A stretch of DNA of 64,000 bases from the NCBI RefSeq assembly GCF_000746025.2, contig NZ_CP045798.1, positions 1,288,501 to 1,352,500 on the forward strand, in the 5' to 3' direction. Positions within the stretch are counted from its first letter, which is position 1. Every line of letters begins with the position of its first letter. Below the pieces are notes generated by a model. That model worked only from the letters and a program-made list of their open reading frames with translations. It did not search any database and was not told the origin of the DNA. The translations under genes and the position numbers were made by a program. This DNA comes from Thermanaerosceptrum fracticalcis. GTDB taxonomy: Bacteria; Bacillota; Peptococcia; DRI-13. Shown here one piece after another: positions 43,503-53,579 of the stretch.

Positions 43503-46500
43503 TTATAAAATTAGGGGCTGGTCCAAGGCAAAGGAATAAAGGATCTTTTCCCGTACCGGTTTTTTTAAGATCTGCTCTGCCGCCCGGCTGTACAACATCA
43601 TTTGGATGTGATAACGGCTTCTTAAGTTTTCCATCGTTTCCTCTGTTACCAGGTCGGTTTTATAGTCCATCAGGACAAAGCCTTCGCTCTCTTCCCACAG
43701 GCAGTCAATGGTCCCCTGGACGAGAATCTTTTCCTCAGGATAATCTTCCACTTCGGGGTATAATTCGGCCACAGGTAAGACAAGGGTAAAGGTGACTTCC
43801 CGCAGCAGCTTCTCTGCCTTTCTCATTCTCTGTCCCAGAGGTGAATGAAAGAATTGTTCTATTTTCCCGGCATCTACGGCTTCTCCCTGGGCAGGCGTCA
43901 GCACTTCCCTTTCCACCAGGCTCCGGATTTGTCCCTCAATGTTTTCCCTACTCAGTTCCTGGGTTACTTCCAGATGCCTCATCACCAGATGGTAAGCGGA
44001 GCCTTTTTCATTAGCTGACAATCCTTTTTTCTCCTGGAGAAAACGGGGCCGCCTGGTTAATTCACGCCAGTGAACAAAAGCAAGGCTGGCACTATGGTCC
44101 TGGGCTAAATACTGGTAACGGTTTTTTATTTCAGTCACCGATAATTTGGCCGGGATATCAGCTAAAGCCCGGTGTGGGTAAGCCCAGGCCAGCCTGTGGA
44201 TTATTCCAGTCGTTTCAACCGGGCTATAAGGCACCGGCTCCAACCGCCTCACCTTATCCAGATAAGTACGGTAATCGCCGCTATTTTCCTCTTGTGTGAT
44301 CTGTAGAGGGGTTTCCCAGAAAGAAATTTTAAAGTCCACGGGATAATCAGCTAAAGAAGGGGCAGGGAATCCAAGCCCTGTACCTTTAGCCCGCAGGGGC
44401 TCACCGGAGCGATGACGGATCAGGCAGGGTCCCAACCAATCCCAGTAGCAGCTGGCCTGTGTTAAAACCCCCAAGGGCAGTTCCCACTCCTCCCGGCCTA
44501 TTACTTTTCCCCAACTTTTTATTTTCTTTTCAGTGTCTTTCAGGGTGCCCACAAGAATTAATTTTTCCCTGGCCCGTGTCATAGCCACATACAAAAGACG
44601 GATTTCTTCAGCCAGGAGATCTCTTTTCAACTTATTTTTTATAGCCATTTTGGCCAACGTGGGGTATTTCAGACGCTGCCGGTAATCCACCCAGACGGGC
44701 CCCAGACCCAGTTCTTTATCAAGCAAAATATCCTGCTGCAGGTCCTGCTGGTTAAACTTCCTGCCCAAGCCGGCCAGAAACACCACGGGAAACTCCAGGC
44801 CTTTGCTCTTATGAACACTCATGATCCTGACCACATCTTCGTTTTCACCCAGGGCCCGGGCTGCCCCCAGGTCGTTGTTGGTCTCTTCTAACTTTTCCAG
44901 GAAACGCAGGAATTTAAAGAGCCCCCGGTAGGTAGTGCTTTCATACTCTTTGGCCCTGTCATGGAGGGCCCGCAGGTTAGCCTGTCTCTGTTTCCCGCCG
45001 GGCATAGCTCCTGCATAATCGTAGTACCCTGTTTCCCTGTATAAAAGCCAGATTAAATCGACCAGGGAATTACGCCGGGCATAGGTGCGCCAGCTCTGTA
45101 ATTTTTGTAAGAAAGCACGGAGTTCTTCCCCCAGCCGCCCACTTTCTTTGCGTGCCGCCAAACGTAAGGAATCATAAAAATCACCATAGGGCCGCTGAAG
45201 CCTGACACTTGTGAGTTCTTCGGCCGTCAAACCCACCAGGGGTGAACGCAAGGTAGCTACCAGGGGTATGTCCTGGCGGGGATTATCAATAACCTGCAGC
45301 AGCGCAACCATGGTCTGTACTTCTTGGGCGGCAAAATAACCTGTCCCTACTTCCGCATAAGCGGGAATCCCCAACTGGCGGAATACTTCCAGGTAGGTAT
45401 GGGCCTGCCCCCTGGTAGTCCTGAGCAGTACCACCATATCCCGGTAAGTGACCGGGCGGTATTCCCCTTTCCCCCGGTCCCAGACCAAAAACGGTCCGCC
45501 TTCGCTTTCCCCCGAGAAGAGCTGCAAGATGCGCCGGCCGATGAGCCGTGCTTCCAGCTCTACAGTATCTAACTCTTCGCTTTCCAGGTAATCTCCTGGG
45601 TTCTCCTCTTTTTCTTCCCGCTGGACCTGTTCCCCTTGATTCCTATTCTTTTGCAGCATATGCACTTCAATGGCAGCGGTCCCAGGACCTGTACCCGGGG
45701 GATAGCTGGCGCCACAGACCAGTTCCGCCTCCCGGTCGTAAATGATACCGCCCACTTTGGGGCTCATCAACTGGCGAAAAATAAAGTTTACCCCCCGAAT
45801 AATCTCCTGCCTGCTGCGGAAATTTTCCGCCAGGATAATTTTTTTGCCCCGTACGCCGGGCTCCTGGCCGTAAGCACGGTATTTGGCCAGGAAAAGACCG
45901 GGCTCGGCCATGCGAAAACCATAAATACTTTGTTTAACGTCCCCCACCATAAACATATTGGGTTTTTCCCCATTCTGGCGCGAGACGAAAGCGAGGATAG
46001 CTTCCTGTACAGGATTGATGTCCTGGTACTCATCGATCAGCACTTCCTCATACCTGGTCCTCAGCTTTTCAGCCAGGGGCGAAGGGAGCCACTGTCCCCC
46101 TTCCTCTTTACGCAGTAAAGCCAGAGTAAAATGTTCGATATCGGAGAAATCGATGATATTACGCTGTAATTTGGCTTTGAGAAAACGGAAAGAAAATTCC
46201 TCCACCAGATGACACAGGGCCCCCATGAGCGGAGCCATGTCACGCATATCCTGGAGCATTTCCACCGGGGAACGATTAAAATATTCCTGCTGCAGCTGCT
46301 GCAGGGATTTTTTTACCTCATCCCTGAGTTCCTGCACTTGCTTTTTTAAAGCTTCGTCTACCTCAGCCCGGCAGGGTTTCAGGGAGTTAAATCTAAAGCC
46401 TTGCATCGCCTCGTAAACAGCCTGCCAGGACACTTTACCCTTAGCCAGGATGTCTTCCAGGAGATGTATTTCTTCCGTCAGGTTCTTGTTATAGAGAGCC

Positions 46501-47249
46501 GGCCCTCCCGGGCTGAGGGCCAGGCGCTGGGCTTCTTTCAGTTTTTCCAGGCCATCCTCCAGGGGTATGATGATACTCTCCAGCATATTGTGGAAGAGGG
46601 ACTGGGTGATTTCATCCTCCAGGTTGGCCTGAAAAGAGTGTTCCACATGGGCGAGCCATAAAGAGGGTCGGGGCTGGCTCCGAGAAAATTCATAAAGCTT
46701 TAATACCAGGTCCTGGAGAATCTTGTCGTCCCTCTCTCCGCCAAACCCCTCCACCAGTTCCAGGAATATTTCGTCTTCCTCCGTATATTTATCTTCAAAT
46801 AGTTCTTCCAGCACCTCCAGTTGCAAAAGCATGGCCTCGGTATCATCGGCAATTCGGAAACGGGGGTCCAGGGCCAACCCTCCCGGTAAGGATAGCTGGT
46901 AATAGTTCTGCCTGATGATTTCCAGGCAAAAAGCATGGAGGGTAGAAATAGAGGCTCTACTGAGCAGTAAAAGCTGGCGCTGTAAGTGTTTATCAGTGGG
47001 GTTATCCTGGTAGCGCCTGGTGAGGGCGCTGTTAATTCTTTCCCTCATTTCCTGGGCAGCGGCGTTGGTAAAGGTTACTACCAGCAGCTTATCCACGTCC
47101 ACGGGCTGGGTGGAATCCAGGACCCGCTGGATGATCCTTTCTACCAGGACGGCGGTTTTGCCCGCTCCCGCGGCAGCAGCTACCAGAATATTCTCACCCC
47201 TGTAATAGATGGCTGTCTCCTGTTCTCTGGTCCAGGCCGGTTTACTCAT
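43503..47249 (-). CDS. addA: ATP-dependent helicase/nuclease subunit A
   Basis: A 1248-residue protein from the ATG at 47249 (MSKPAWTREQETAIYYRG). The UvrD/Rep motor has Walker A AAAGAGKTAVL, DEYQDINPVQ, and RIMSVHKSKGLEFPVVFLAG. The RecB-type nuclease at the C-terminus has the catalytic VLMDYKTDLV. With AddB it processes double-strand breaks until Chi. Its start overlaps the addB stop by 8 nt, so the pair is coupled. An upstream in-frame start would lengthen it by 38 residues but lies within addB. Confidence 0.95.
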   Translation of the reverse strand: MSKPAWTREQETAIYYRGENILVAAAAGAGKTAVLVERIIQRVLDSTQPVDVDKLLVVTFTNAAAQEMRERINSALTRRYQDNPTDKHLQRQLLLLSRASISTLHAFCLEIIRQNYYQLSLPGGLALDPRFRIADDTEAMLLQLEVLEELFEDKYTEEDEIFLELVEGFGGERDDKILQDLVLKLYEFSRSQPRPSLWLAHVEHSFQANLEDEITQSLFHNMLESIIIPLEDGLEKLKEAQRLALSPGGPALYNKNLTEEIHLLEDILAKGKVSWQAVYEAMQGFRFNSLKPCRAEVDEALKKQVQELRDEVKKSLQQLQQEYFNRSPVEMLQDMRDMAPLMGALCHLVEEFSFRFLKAKLQRNIIDFSDIEHFTLALLRKEEGGQWLPSPLAEKLRTRYEEVLIDEYQDINPVQEAILAFVSRQNGEKPNMFMVGDVKQSIYGFRMAEPGLFLAKYRAYGQEPGVRGKKIILAENFRSRQEIIRGVNFIFRQLMSPKVGGIIYDREAELVCGASYPPGTGPGTAAIEVHMLQKNRNQGEQVQREEKEENPGDYLESEELDTVELEARLIGRRILQLFSGESEGGPFLVWDRGKGEYRPVTYRDMVVLLRTTRGQAHTYLEVFRQLGIPAYAEVGTGYFAAQEVQTMVALLQVIDNPRQDIPLVATLRSPLVGLTAEELTSVRLQRPYGDFYDSLRLAARKESGRLGEELRAFLQKLQSWRTYARRNSLVDLIWLLYRETGYYDYAGAMPGGKQRQANLRALHDRAKEYESTTYRGLFKFLRFLEKLEETNNDLGAARALGENEDVVRIMSVHKSKGLEFPVVFLAGLGRKFNQQDLQQDILLDKELGLGPVWVDYRQRLKYPTLAKMAIKNKLKRDLLAEEIRLLYVAMTRAREKLILVGTLKDTEKKIKSWGKVIGREEWELPLGVLTQASCYWDWLGPCLIRHRSGEPLRAKGTGLGFPAPSLADYPVDFKISFWETPLQITQEENSGDYRTYLDKVRRLEPVPYSPVETTGIIHRLAWAYPHRALADIPAKLSVTEIKNRYQYLAQDHSASLAFVHWRELTRRPRFLQEKKGLSANEKGSAYHLVMRHLEVTQELSRENIEGQIRSLVEREVLTPAQGEAVDAGKIEQFFHSPLGQRMRKAEKLLREVTFTLVLPVAELYPEVEDYPEEKILVQGTIDCLWEESEGFVLMDYKTDLVTEETMENLRSRYHIQMMLYSRAAEQILKKPVREKILYSFALDQPLIL

Positions 47250-50200
47250 CTTCCGCCACCTCCTTAACGCCAATCTCATACCAGATTTCTCCCGCTTCCC
47301 GTTCCTTAAGCACACGGTAAGAATTGCCGGGAACACTAAGGTCAAAACGGCAAACACGGGCATACAGGCAGTAGGTGCAGGGCCGTTTCCCTTTGTACTG
47401 GTAGGGCTGAATCCCCACGTCCCCTTCCATAATTTCCTGCCCTATTTCCTTGAGGATTTTCTCCACATGCTGGCGCAATTTCGTGAATTCTTCCAGAGTG
47501 AGGGCATTGGCAGTTCCTTTATAAAATTCCTGCTCTTTACTTAAGCTTACGGGAATTAGGTCCGAAGGGCCGCTAATCTCAGCATCCATCATTTTTGCGA
47601 CCTCAGGATCTTTGAGAAGATACCCTTTCATTTTTAATTCCCGCAGAATTTTCTTTTCAATTTCCGCCGGGGAAAGAGGCCCTTTTTCCGTGATAAAGGG
47701 GTCTTTAATGGTAAAATAGAGCACGCCTCCCGGATAGGCTTCTCCCTCTATGAGATGAGGGGCGTGGGTTAACACCACATCCAGGTAAGTCAAAAGCTGG
47801 AGCTTGAGGCCGTAATAAATCTCCAGGAGGCTGAGAGAAGAAGAGCCCGATTTAAAGTCTATGATCCGCAGGTAATAACCTTTGTCACCGGCGGCTCCGT
47901 CCACCCTGTCAATCCTTCCCTGTAAAATGATGGTGCTTCCGTCAGCCAGGGTTAGCTGCAACCCCGGTAAAGCTCCCTCTTTCCCAAAAGCAATCTCTAC
48001 ACCAAGGGGACGGAATGTCCCACGGCGGGCGTGTTCCCGTAAGACCCAGACGGCCCTTAAGACCGTACGTTTCAGTTTTCCTGTTAAATACCTGTAGCGG
48101 GCCGTACTTAAAAGCAGTTCGTTTTGCAGCTGGGGTACCAGTTCATTCACAATCTCTTCGGTAATCTCCCGGGCCTGTTCCATGGTTAATTCAGCCCACT
48201 CCAGCTCATGGTCCTGCAGGTATTGATAGAAACGCTCCAGGGCTTTATGGAAAAACTGCCCCAGGTCAGGGGCCCCCAATTTAAATTCCGGCCTTGCTTT
48301 GAGTTTTAGCCCGTAGGCCAGGAAATGGGCAAAGGGACAGGCCTTAAACCTTTCCAGCCTTGATATGCTGGCGAGCAAAGTTGTCCCGTATATTTTTCTG
48401 ACCTGTTCCCGGGATATTCTGGCTTCCTGGTTGACATGATAAAGACCCTGGACTACCCTGCTCACGGGCTTCTGCCATTCTTTTTGGTCTATATACCAGT
48501 TATAGACATGCCACCAGAGGGGGTTTATTGCTTTTCCTTCTACAGCCTGGCGCAGAACAGCTGCCAGGTATCCCAGGGTCCGGTAAGAATGAACGACATA
48601 ATCTTCGTCATTATCGCCGGTAGGCTCCACAGTACATACGGCCAGTGCTAACTTCTCTTCCCCCGGGGTGAATAGCTCCCGGAGCCTGGCAATCAAGGGA
48701 GAGGGAGCCAAAGCTTTACCATCCCCATCAGCCATAGGGTAGCTGACCCATAAGAAATCACTGGCTCTGGTCAGGGCAAGATAAATCAAGAACTGTTCAC
48801 CGTACAGTCGCTTCTCACTGCCGGGAGCCAGGGAGATACCTGTCTCCGCCAGGGCTTTTCGTTCATCGTCAAAGAACAGGCCCTCTTCCAGGCTGCGGGC
48901 CGGGAGTACTCCCTCATTAACCCCTAGTACAAAAACCCCTTTTAAATCGGGATTTCGGGACCTTTCCAGGGACCCGACCAGCACCTGATCTAATCCCGGA
49001 GGTATCAAACCTAATTGTATTCCTTCCAAACCACTGTTAAAGACCTGGCTGAATTCCGTGATATTTAACGGTTCCTTTCCCAAAACTTCCGCCGTCTGGT
49101 CCAGGAGTTCCATGACCTTATCCCACACCTGGGCATGAAGCCTGGCTTCTTCCAGGCGTCCTGCTTCCTCGGCTTTTTTGCTCCAGAACTCCAGTTTCCA
49201 GGTAACACCCAGGTCCTCTAAAAGCCTAAAAAGGCTAAAGCAATAATCCTGGGCTGTGTGACTTTTCTTACAGCGGTTTTGCAGGGCCAAAAGGGCGGCA
49301 GCTGCCCGTTCCCTCGCCTTGTTGAGGCGCCGTAATTCCGTCTCTTCTCCCTGGGTTAGTTCCCTTTCTTCACCTAAGGTAAGTGAGCGCCTGTACTGCC
49401 AGGGTCGTCCATCGGTCCAGCGCGAACCTCGGATTCCATGGGCCAGGCAGTAGTTTTCCAAAAGGTCTACATCCTGGCGGGAGAGGGGAACCAAATCCGT
49501 TTTCAGGTAACGGAAAACAGGGTCATAATTCCAGCCTTTTTCCACTACCTCAAGGGCGGCCCGTAATAACTCTAAAAGGGGATGGTGGTGTACGGGACGC
49601 TTCATATCTAAAAAATATGGGATTTCATAATCGGAGAAAATGGTTGGCAGTAACAGCTCATACTGGCTGAAATCCCGCAATAACACAGCTACATCCTGGT
49701 AACGATACCCTTCTTCCCGGCACAGCCTGATAATTTCCCTGGCCACTCCCTCTATTTCTGCCCGCCGGTTGGCAGCGGCCACCAGTTTTAAACCTGCTCC
49801 TGGTGGATGGCTAACTTTTCCCTCTTCCAGGAAACTGTTTTCCAAGAAAGCCAGATCCCTTCGCCGGTAAAAACGATGCTCACCGCTAAAATCCAAAACA
49901 TCATCTTTTTCCAGAGGACAATTCACCTCAAAGGCAAGCTGGCGCAGCCTCTGGTATGTTTCCCAGGGTGGATAAAAGGTGTGAGTTTCCGGCAAAAGCT
50001 TCCTGGTGTGCTCTTCCGCCAGGCAGACAGTGACATTCACCCTAGCACATTTCAGCAACAGTTCCGAGAGAACATGATACTCCTGGGGAGTAAAACCGTG
50101 GAAACCGTCTACCCAGACCTCAGCATCCCGTAAAAATGAAGCCCGGTGAATGTTATTAGCCAGGAGATCTAGATAATCATCGGTATCCAGGTACTGGTTT

Positions 50201-50718
50201 TTGATATAGGCCTCAAATTCCTGATATATTAAGGCCAAATCCGCCAGTTTGTCGGGTAAAGAGGGATGCCTGTTTATTTCTTCATGTTGTAAGCAAGTTT
50301 CCAGCAGTTGGGGAGAGACGGCATACAGTTTAAACTCAGAAATACCTTTAACCAGGGTTTCCAAAAATCCGGGCCGTTCAATGACCCGTCCGAATACCTT
50401 AAACTTCTCTTTATGTATTTCCACAAGGCGCCGCAGGATTAAAATCTTGCCCAGCTCGTTTAAAGGAGGAAACAATCCTCCCCCTGTCTCCTGCAAAACC
50501 CGCCAGGCCAAGCGCTGGAAGCTTAACACCTGAATATTCATGATGCCGCCCGCAGGATGCCGCTGTAGAATGGCTTTCTCTGTTTGAAAGGTGGCCTGTT
50601 CCGGGACGAGATAAATCAGGTTTGTACTGCTGTCCCTTGAGGCCCTTTCTACTATTTCCGTAAGACACGTGTGGGTTTTACCGGTACCGGCCCTTCCGAT
50701 AATGAATCTCAGGGTCAC
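47242..50718 (-). CDS. addB: ATP-dependent helicase/nuclease subunit B
   Basis: A 1158-residue protein starting MTLRFIIGRAGTGKTHTCL. The Walker A is GRAGTGKTH. The C-terminal nuclease has RIIDFKSG. The iron-sulfur cysteines of AddB are seen as FKACPF plus the terminal CTYCLYARVC. The helicase part is degenerate, as is normal for AddB, which serves Chi recognition and the second nuclease. It is the first gene of the addBA pair. Confidence 0.95.
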   Translation of the reverse strand: MTLRFIIGRAGTGKTHTCLTEIVERASRDSSTNLIYLVPEQATFQTEKAILQRHPAGGIMNIQVLSFQRLAWRVLQETGGGLFPPLNELGKILILRRLVEIHKEKFKVFGRVIERPGFLETLVKGISEFKLYAVSPQLLETCLQHEEINRHPSLPDKLADLALIYQEFEAYIKNQYLDTDDYLDLLANNIHRASFLRDAEVWVDGFHGFTPQEYHVLSELLLKCARVNVTVCLAEEHTRKLLPETHTFYPPWETYQRLRQLAFEVNCPLEKDDVLDFSGEHRFYRRRDLAFLENSFLEEGKVSHPPGAGLKLVAAANRRAEIEGVAREIIRLCREEGYRYQDVAVLLRDFSQYELLLPTIFSDYEIPYFLDMKRPVHHHPLLELLRAALEVVEKGWNYDPVFRYLKTDLVPLSRQDVDLLENYCLAHGIRGSRWTDGRPWQYRRSLTLGEERELTQGEETELRRLNKARERAAAALLALQNRCKKSHTAQDYCFSLFRLLEDLGVTWKLEFWSKKAEEAGRLEEARLHAQVWDKVMELLDQTAEVLGKEPLNITEFSQVFNSGLEGIQLGLIPPGLDQVLVGSLERSRNPDLKGVFVLGVNEGVLPARSLEEGLFFDDERKALAETGISLAPGSEKRLYGEQFLIYLALTRASDFLWVSYPMADGDGKALAPSPLIARLRELFTPGEEKLALAVCTVEPTGDNDEDYVVHSYRTLGYLAAVLRQAVEGKAINPLWWHVYNWYIDQKEWQKPVSRVVQGLYHVNQEARISREQVRKIYGTTLLASISRLERFKACPFAHFLAYGLKLKARPEFKLGAPDLGQFFHKALERFYQYLQDHELEWAELTMEQAREITEEIVNELVPQLQNELLLSTARYRYLTGKLKRTVLRAVWVLREHARRGTFRPLGVEIAFGKEGALPGLQLTLADGSTIILQGRIDRVDGAAGDKGYYLRIIDFKSGSSSLSLLEIYYGLKLQLLTYLDVVLTHAPHLIEGEAYPGGVLYFTIKDPFITEKGPLSPAEIEKKILRELKMKGYLLKDPEVAKMMDAEISGPSDLIPVSLSKEQEFYKGTANALTLEEFTKLRQHVEKILKEIGQEIMEGDVGIQPYQYKGKRPCTYCLYARVCRFDLSVPGNSYRVLKEREAGEIWYEIGVKEVAEDE

Positions 50719-50832
50719 CCCAATCCCCCTCTCCTTTATCGACCTCTTTTTAATATCACTGGTGTTTCTTTTATGAATATTTCCACTGCCTATACATAGG
50801 TTCCTGCAATTTGTTTAAATTTAAAATAAAAC

Positions 50833-50865
50833 TAAAAACGGCTGAAAACTTTGCTGTTTCAGCCG
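50833..50865 (-). terminator. Terminator of ilvN
   Basis: CGGCTGAAA (50840-50848) pairs with TTTCAGCCG (50857-50865); the minus strand continues TTTTTAGTTT. Confidence 0.85.
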
Positions 50866-50879
50866 CATTTTATGTATTT

Positions 50880-51374
50880 TCATAAATTTTTGGCAGGCAG
50901 AGGTCCCCGTGAGATCACAATCTTCCCCGTACGAACGATCTCAATGATGCCATGGTCCTGCAGCACTTCACAGAGGGCATCAATTTTATCCTGTGAACCC
51001 GTTAACTCAATGACCATAGTCTCCCGGTTTACATCAACAATTTTAGCCCGGAAAATATCTACGATATCCACAATATCTGAGCGTTTCTCGGGTAATGCTT
51101 TCACCTTGATTAACACCAATTCCCGGTCCAGAGAGTCTACTTCCGTCAGGTTGACAATCTTAATGACATCAACTAATTTTGAAAGCTGATTCACGACCTG
51201 TTCAATTTCCAGGTCATCGCCATTGACTACAATGGTGATCCGGGTCATATCGGGTTCTTCCGTGTAGCCGGCAGCAATACTCTCAATATTAAAGGCTCTC
51301 CGGCTGATCAGCCCGGAAATTCTGGTCAGAACACCAGGGCGATTCTCTACCAGCACAGCTAAAGTATGGGCCAT
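50880..51374 (-). CDS. ilvN: Acetolactate synthase small subunit
   Basis: A 164-residue regulatory subunit with two ACT domains. The first begins HTLAVLVENRPGVLTRISGL with the valine-binding Asn/Gly turn; the second follows after residue 75 (RELVLIKVKALPEKRSDIVD). It modulates acetohydroxyacid synthase in branched-chain amino-acid synthesis. The catalytic ilvB gene, normally adjacent, is not next to it; dapF-like and HAD genes lie upstream. It ends at its own terminator. Confidence 0.93.
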   Translation of the reverse strand: MAHTLAVLVENRPGVLTRISGLISRRAFNIESIAAGYTEEPDMTRITIVVNGDDLEIEQVVNQLSKLVDVIKIVNLTEVDSLDRELVLIKVKALPEKRSDIVDIVDIFRAKIVDVNRETMVIELTGSQDKIDALCEVLQDHGIIEIVRTGKIVISRGPLPAKNL

Positions 51375-51444
51375 AACTTGCCTCCTCCTTCAAAACACGA
51401 TGCATTTGCAGGTATTATATTGAATAGAGGGACAGATTGTCAAC

Positions 51445-52305
51445 CTAAATTTGTAAAGCCGCCAGCAGGTCCGGGCCGAAACAACCTTTGGCTACAGCGG
51501 TAACAGGGCCTGTCATCCGGACATTCCAGTCCTCTGCTATCTCTATCTTAATGGTACCTCCCGGCATATGGACATTAACTTCTTTTTCACATAATCCCAA
51601 CCTGTAAGCCGCACTGGCAGCCGCACAGCTGCTGCTGCCGGAGGCCAGGGTATAGCCGGCGCCCCTTTCCCAGATTTCAATGGCCAGATTTCGAGGGTCC
51701 AAAACCTTAAGAAACTGGACATTTATTCTTTTGGGAAACTGGGGATGGTTTTCCAGGAGCGGGCCATATTTATGAGCTATTTCCCAGGAAATTCCTTCCA
51801 TGGGCACCACACAGTGGGGATTACCGATAGATACACAGGTAACCGGCATTTTTTCTCCACTGGTAAGTGTTAGTTCCCTCGCTACCACTTCACCCTCCAG
51901 TCCGAGAACCGGTATCTCCTCGGCACTAAAGGTTACCCTCCCCATGTCCACTTTAATCAGAGATGCCCCTTCATCCAGGATTTCCACCTGGACAGCACCG
52001 CCCAGGGTTCTTAGCGAAAAGTTTTTACCCTGGACATATTTTCTTTCAAAAAGATACCGGGAAAAAATCCTGATCCCGTTCCCGCTCTTTTCGGCTTCAC
52101 TGCCGTCGGGGTTGTAGATCTTGAGGACCAGTTCTTTTTGCGGGTTTACCAGTGGTCCATAGAGAATACCGTCCGAACCTATCCCAAAATGGCGGTGACA
52201 GATGAGGCGGATGTTATCAGGCGTCATTTTTATGTCACATTCACCAGGGTCAATGACGATATAATCATTGCCTAGCGCGTGATACTTGTAATAATCAAAC
52301 TTCAT
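51445..52305 (-). CDS. Diaminopimelate epimerase-like protein with Ser in place of one catalytic Cys
   Basis: A 286-residue DapF-fold protein from the ATG at 52305 (MKFDYYKYHALGNDYIVIDP; AAGGAAGG upstream). The family HALGNDY opening and two-lobed layout are clear. In DapF two cysteines act as acid and base, in CGNGxRC and GTGACA-type boxes. Here the first box is KSGNGIRIF, so its Cys is Ser, while the second, SGSSSCAAASA, keeps a Cys. It may be a DapF variant with altered chemistry or another amino-acid racemase. It lies between ilvN and the HAD gene. Confidence 0.78.
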   Translation of the reverse strand: MKFDYYKYHALGNDYIVIDPGECDIKMTPDNIRLICHRHFGIGSDGILYGPLVNPQKELVLKIYNPDGSEAEKSGNGIRIFSRYLFERKYVQGKNFSLRTLGGAVQVEILDEGASLIKVDMGRVTFSAEEIPVLGLEGEVVARELTLTSGEKMPVTCVSIGNPHCVVPMEGISWEIAHKYGPLLENHPQFPKRINVQFLKVLDPRNLAIEIWERGAGYTLASGSSSCAAASAAYRLGLCEKEVNVHMPGGTIKIEIAEDWNVRMTGPVTAVAKGCFGPDLLAALQI

Positions 52306-52321
52306 GTCATACACCTTCCTT

Positions 52322-52795
52322 TTAATAAGAACGCAAAGTGGCCCTCATTCTTTGAGGATTAAGGACGAGAGCCAAAGCATCCTCGATGCTTTGGACAATT
52401 ATTTGTGCATTAAAGAGAGCTTCCCGGGCACAACCTTCCCTTCCGATCACGGCAATGGAGAGGATACTGTTTTTTAACATCCTGGCATCATTTACGCCGT
52501 TACCTATGGCCAAAACTTTATGTACTCCCAAAGTTTTAACGTATTCCTCTTTCTCCCGGATATGGTCCCCGGAAGACAGTTTTTTTATCACAAAAGGCAA
52601 ACCCTGACACTGCTCCTCCACGCTGCCGAAAGTATCGGAAGTTATGATATGTACTGTCAGGTTCTCTTGTATTTGTTCCAAAAGTGGAAATACCGCGGGA
52701 ATTATTTTACCATCCACAGCAATAGTCCCGTTTAAGTCTAAAACCAGGTGCTCAATATGAATGATACCCCGTCCAGGTATGTTGTAGCTAAACAT
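52322..52795 (-). CDS. HAD-family protein, soluble P-type-ATPase-like
   Basis: A 157-residue protein from the ATG at 52795 (MFSYNIPGRGIIHIEHLVLD), with AAGGAGGGAG upstream. The HAD core is LVLDLNGTIAVDG (DxNGT), VHIITSDTFG, and a C-terminal IGNGVNDARMLKN. DLNGT and GNGxND are typical of the soluble relatives of P-type ATPase domains. The target is unknown. It is 16 bp upstream of the DapF-like gene, in the same unit. Confidence 0.83.
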   Translation of the reverse strand: MFSYNIPGRGIIHIEHLVLDLNGTIAVDGKIIPAVFPLLEQIQENLTVHIITSDTFGSVEEQCQGLPFVIKKLSSGDHIREKEEYVKTLGVHKVLAIGNGVNDARMLKNSILSIAVIGREGCAREALFNAQIIVQSIEDALALVLNPQRMRATLRSY

Positions 52796-53074
52796 GATTC
52801 TCCCTCCTTGCAAGATCGAATAATCTAATGTTGTCTCAATTCTTTACCAGCTAACCTTTCCCAAGGAAAATTTTTATAAAATCTGTTAATAGTAATCACT
52901 ATCATTTTCTTGCGGTCTATAGTATAATTATGATAGAAATTGGTGAAATAGAGAATATAAAACCAGAAAAAACTATTCTTAAATGATTTGGTATCATAGA
53001 TATACCAACTATTACATGTTGCTATACATTATGTAATATGCTACAATTTAATTCCTTGAAAAAATAAAGCACAT

Positions 53075-53438
53075 GAGTATGCCGGATGATCGCGGGCACA
53101 AATGCCGAAAGGCTGTGTCTGAGGAAAGTCCGAGCTCCGCAGGGCAGGGTGCTGGGTAATACCCAGTGGAGGCGACTCCAAGGAAAGTGCCACAGAGACA
53201 TACCGCCGATGGCGACAGGTTCGCACAGGCAAGGGTGGAAAGGTGAGGTAAGAGCTCACCAGCAGCCAGGTGACTGGCTGGCTCGGTAAACCCCACCTGG
53301 AGCAAGACCGAATAGAGGAGCAATGGAACTGCCCGTTCCGCTCCCGGGTTAGGTCGCTTGAGGTGCCAGGTAACTGGCATCCCAGATAGATGATCATCGC
53401 TCCGCAAGGAGTACAGAACTCGGCTTACAGGCAAACTC
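53075..53438 (+). ncRNA. rnpB: RNase P RNA, bacterial type A
   Basis: The 5' arm GAGTATGCC (53075-53083) pairs with GGCAAACTC (53430-53438) as P1 with one mismatch. Conserved region I, GAGGAAAGTCCGAGCTC, is near 53119. GCGACAGGTTCGCACAGG and AAACCCCACC-type segments follow. Conserved region V, ACAGAACTCGGCTTACAG, is at the 3' end. It is the catalytic RNA that matures tRNA 5' ends. Length of about 364 nt fits type A. Confidence 0.96.
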
Positions 53439-53451
53439 TTGTGCTTCAGTT

Positions 53452-53490
53452 AAGAGCGTGGATATTCCACGCTCTTTTATTTTTTTCTTT
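53452..53490 (+). terminator. Terminator of rnpB
   Basis: AAGAGCGTGGA and TCCACGCTCTT form a strong stem (53452-53475) followed by TTATTTTTTTC. Confidence 0.93.
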
Positions 53491-53579
53491 TCTTCAATTT
53501 TTTTCAACGGTTATAGATATTATAGACCCAATAGTGGTAAAAATAAAATATTCCACTGTTACGCGCGAGAGGTACATCA

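Noticed and set aside
53048-53434. Minus-strand open frames of 118 and 128 codons
   Set aside because: They lie antisense to the RNase P RNA, whose conserved core and P1 pairing are clear. Open frames over a structured GC-rich RNA are expected by chance.
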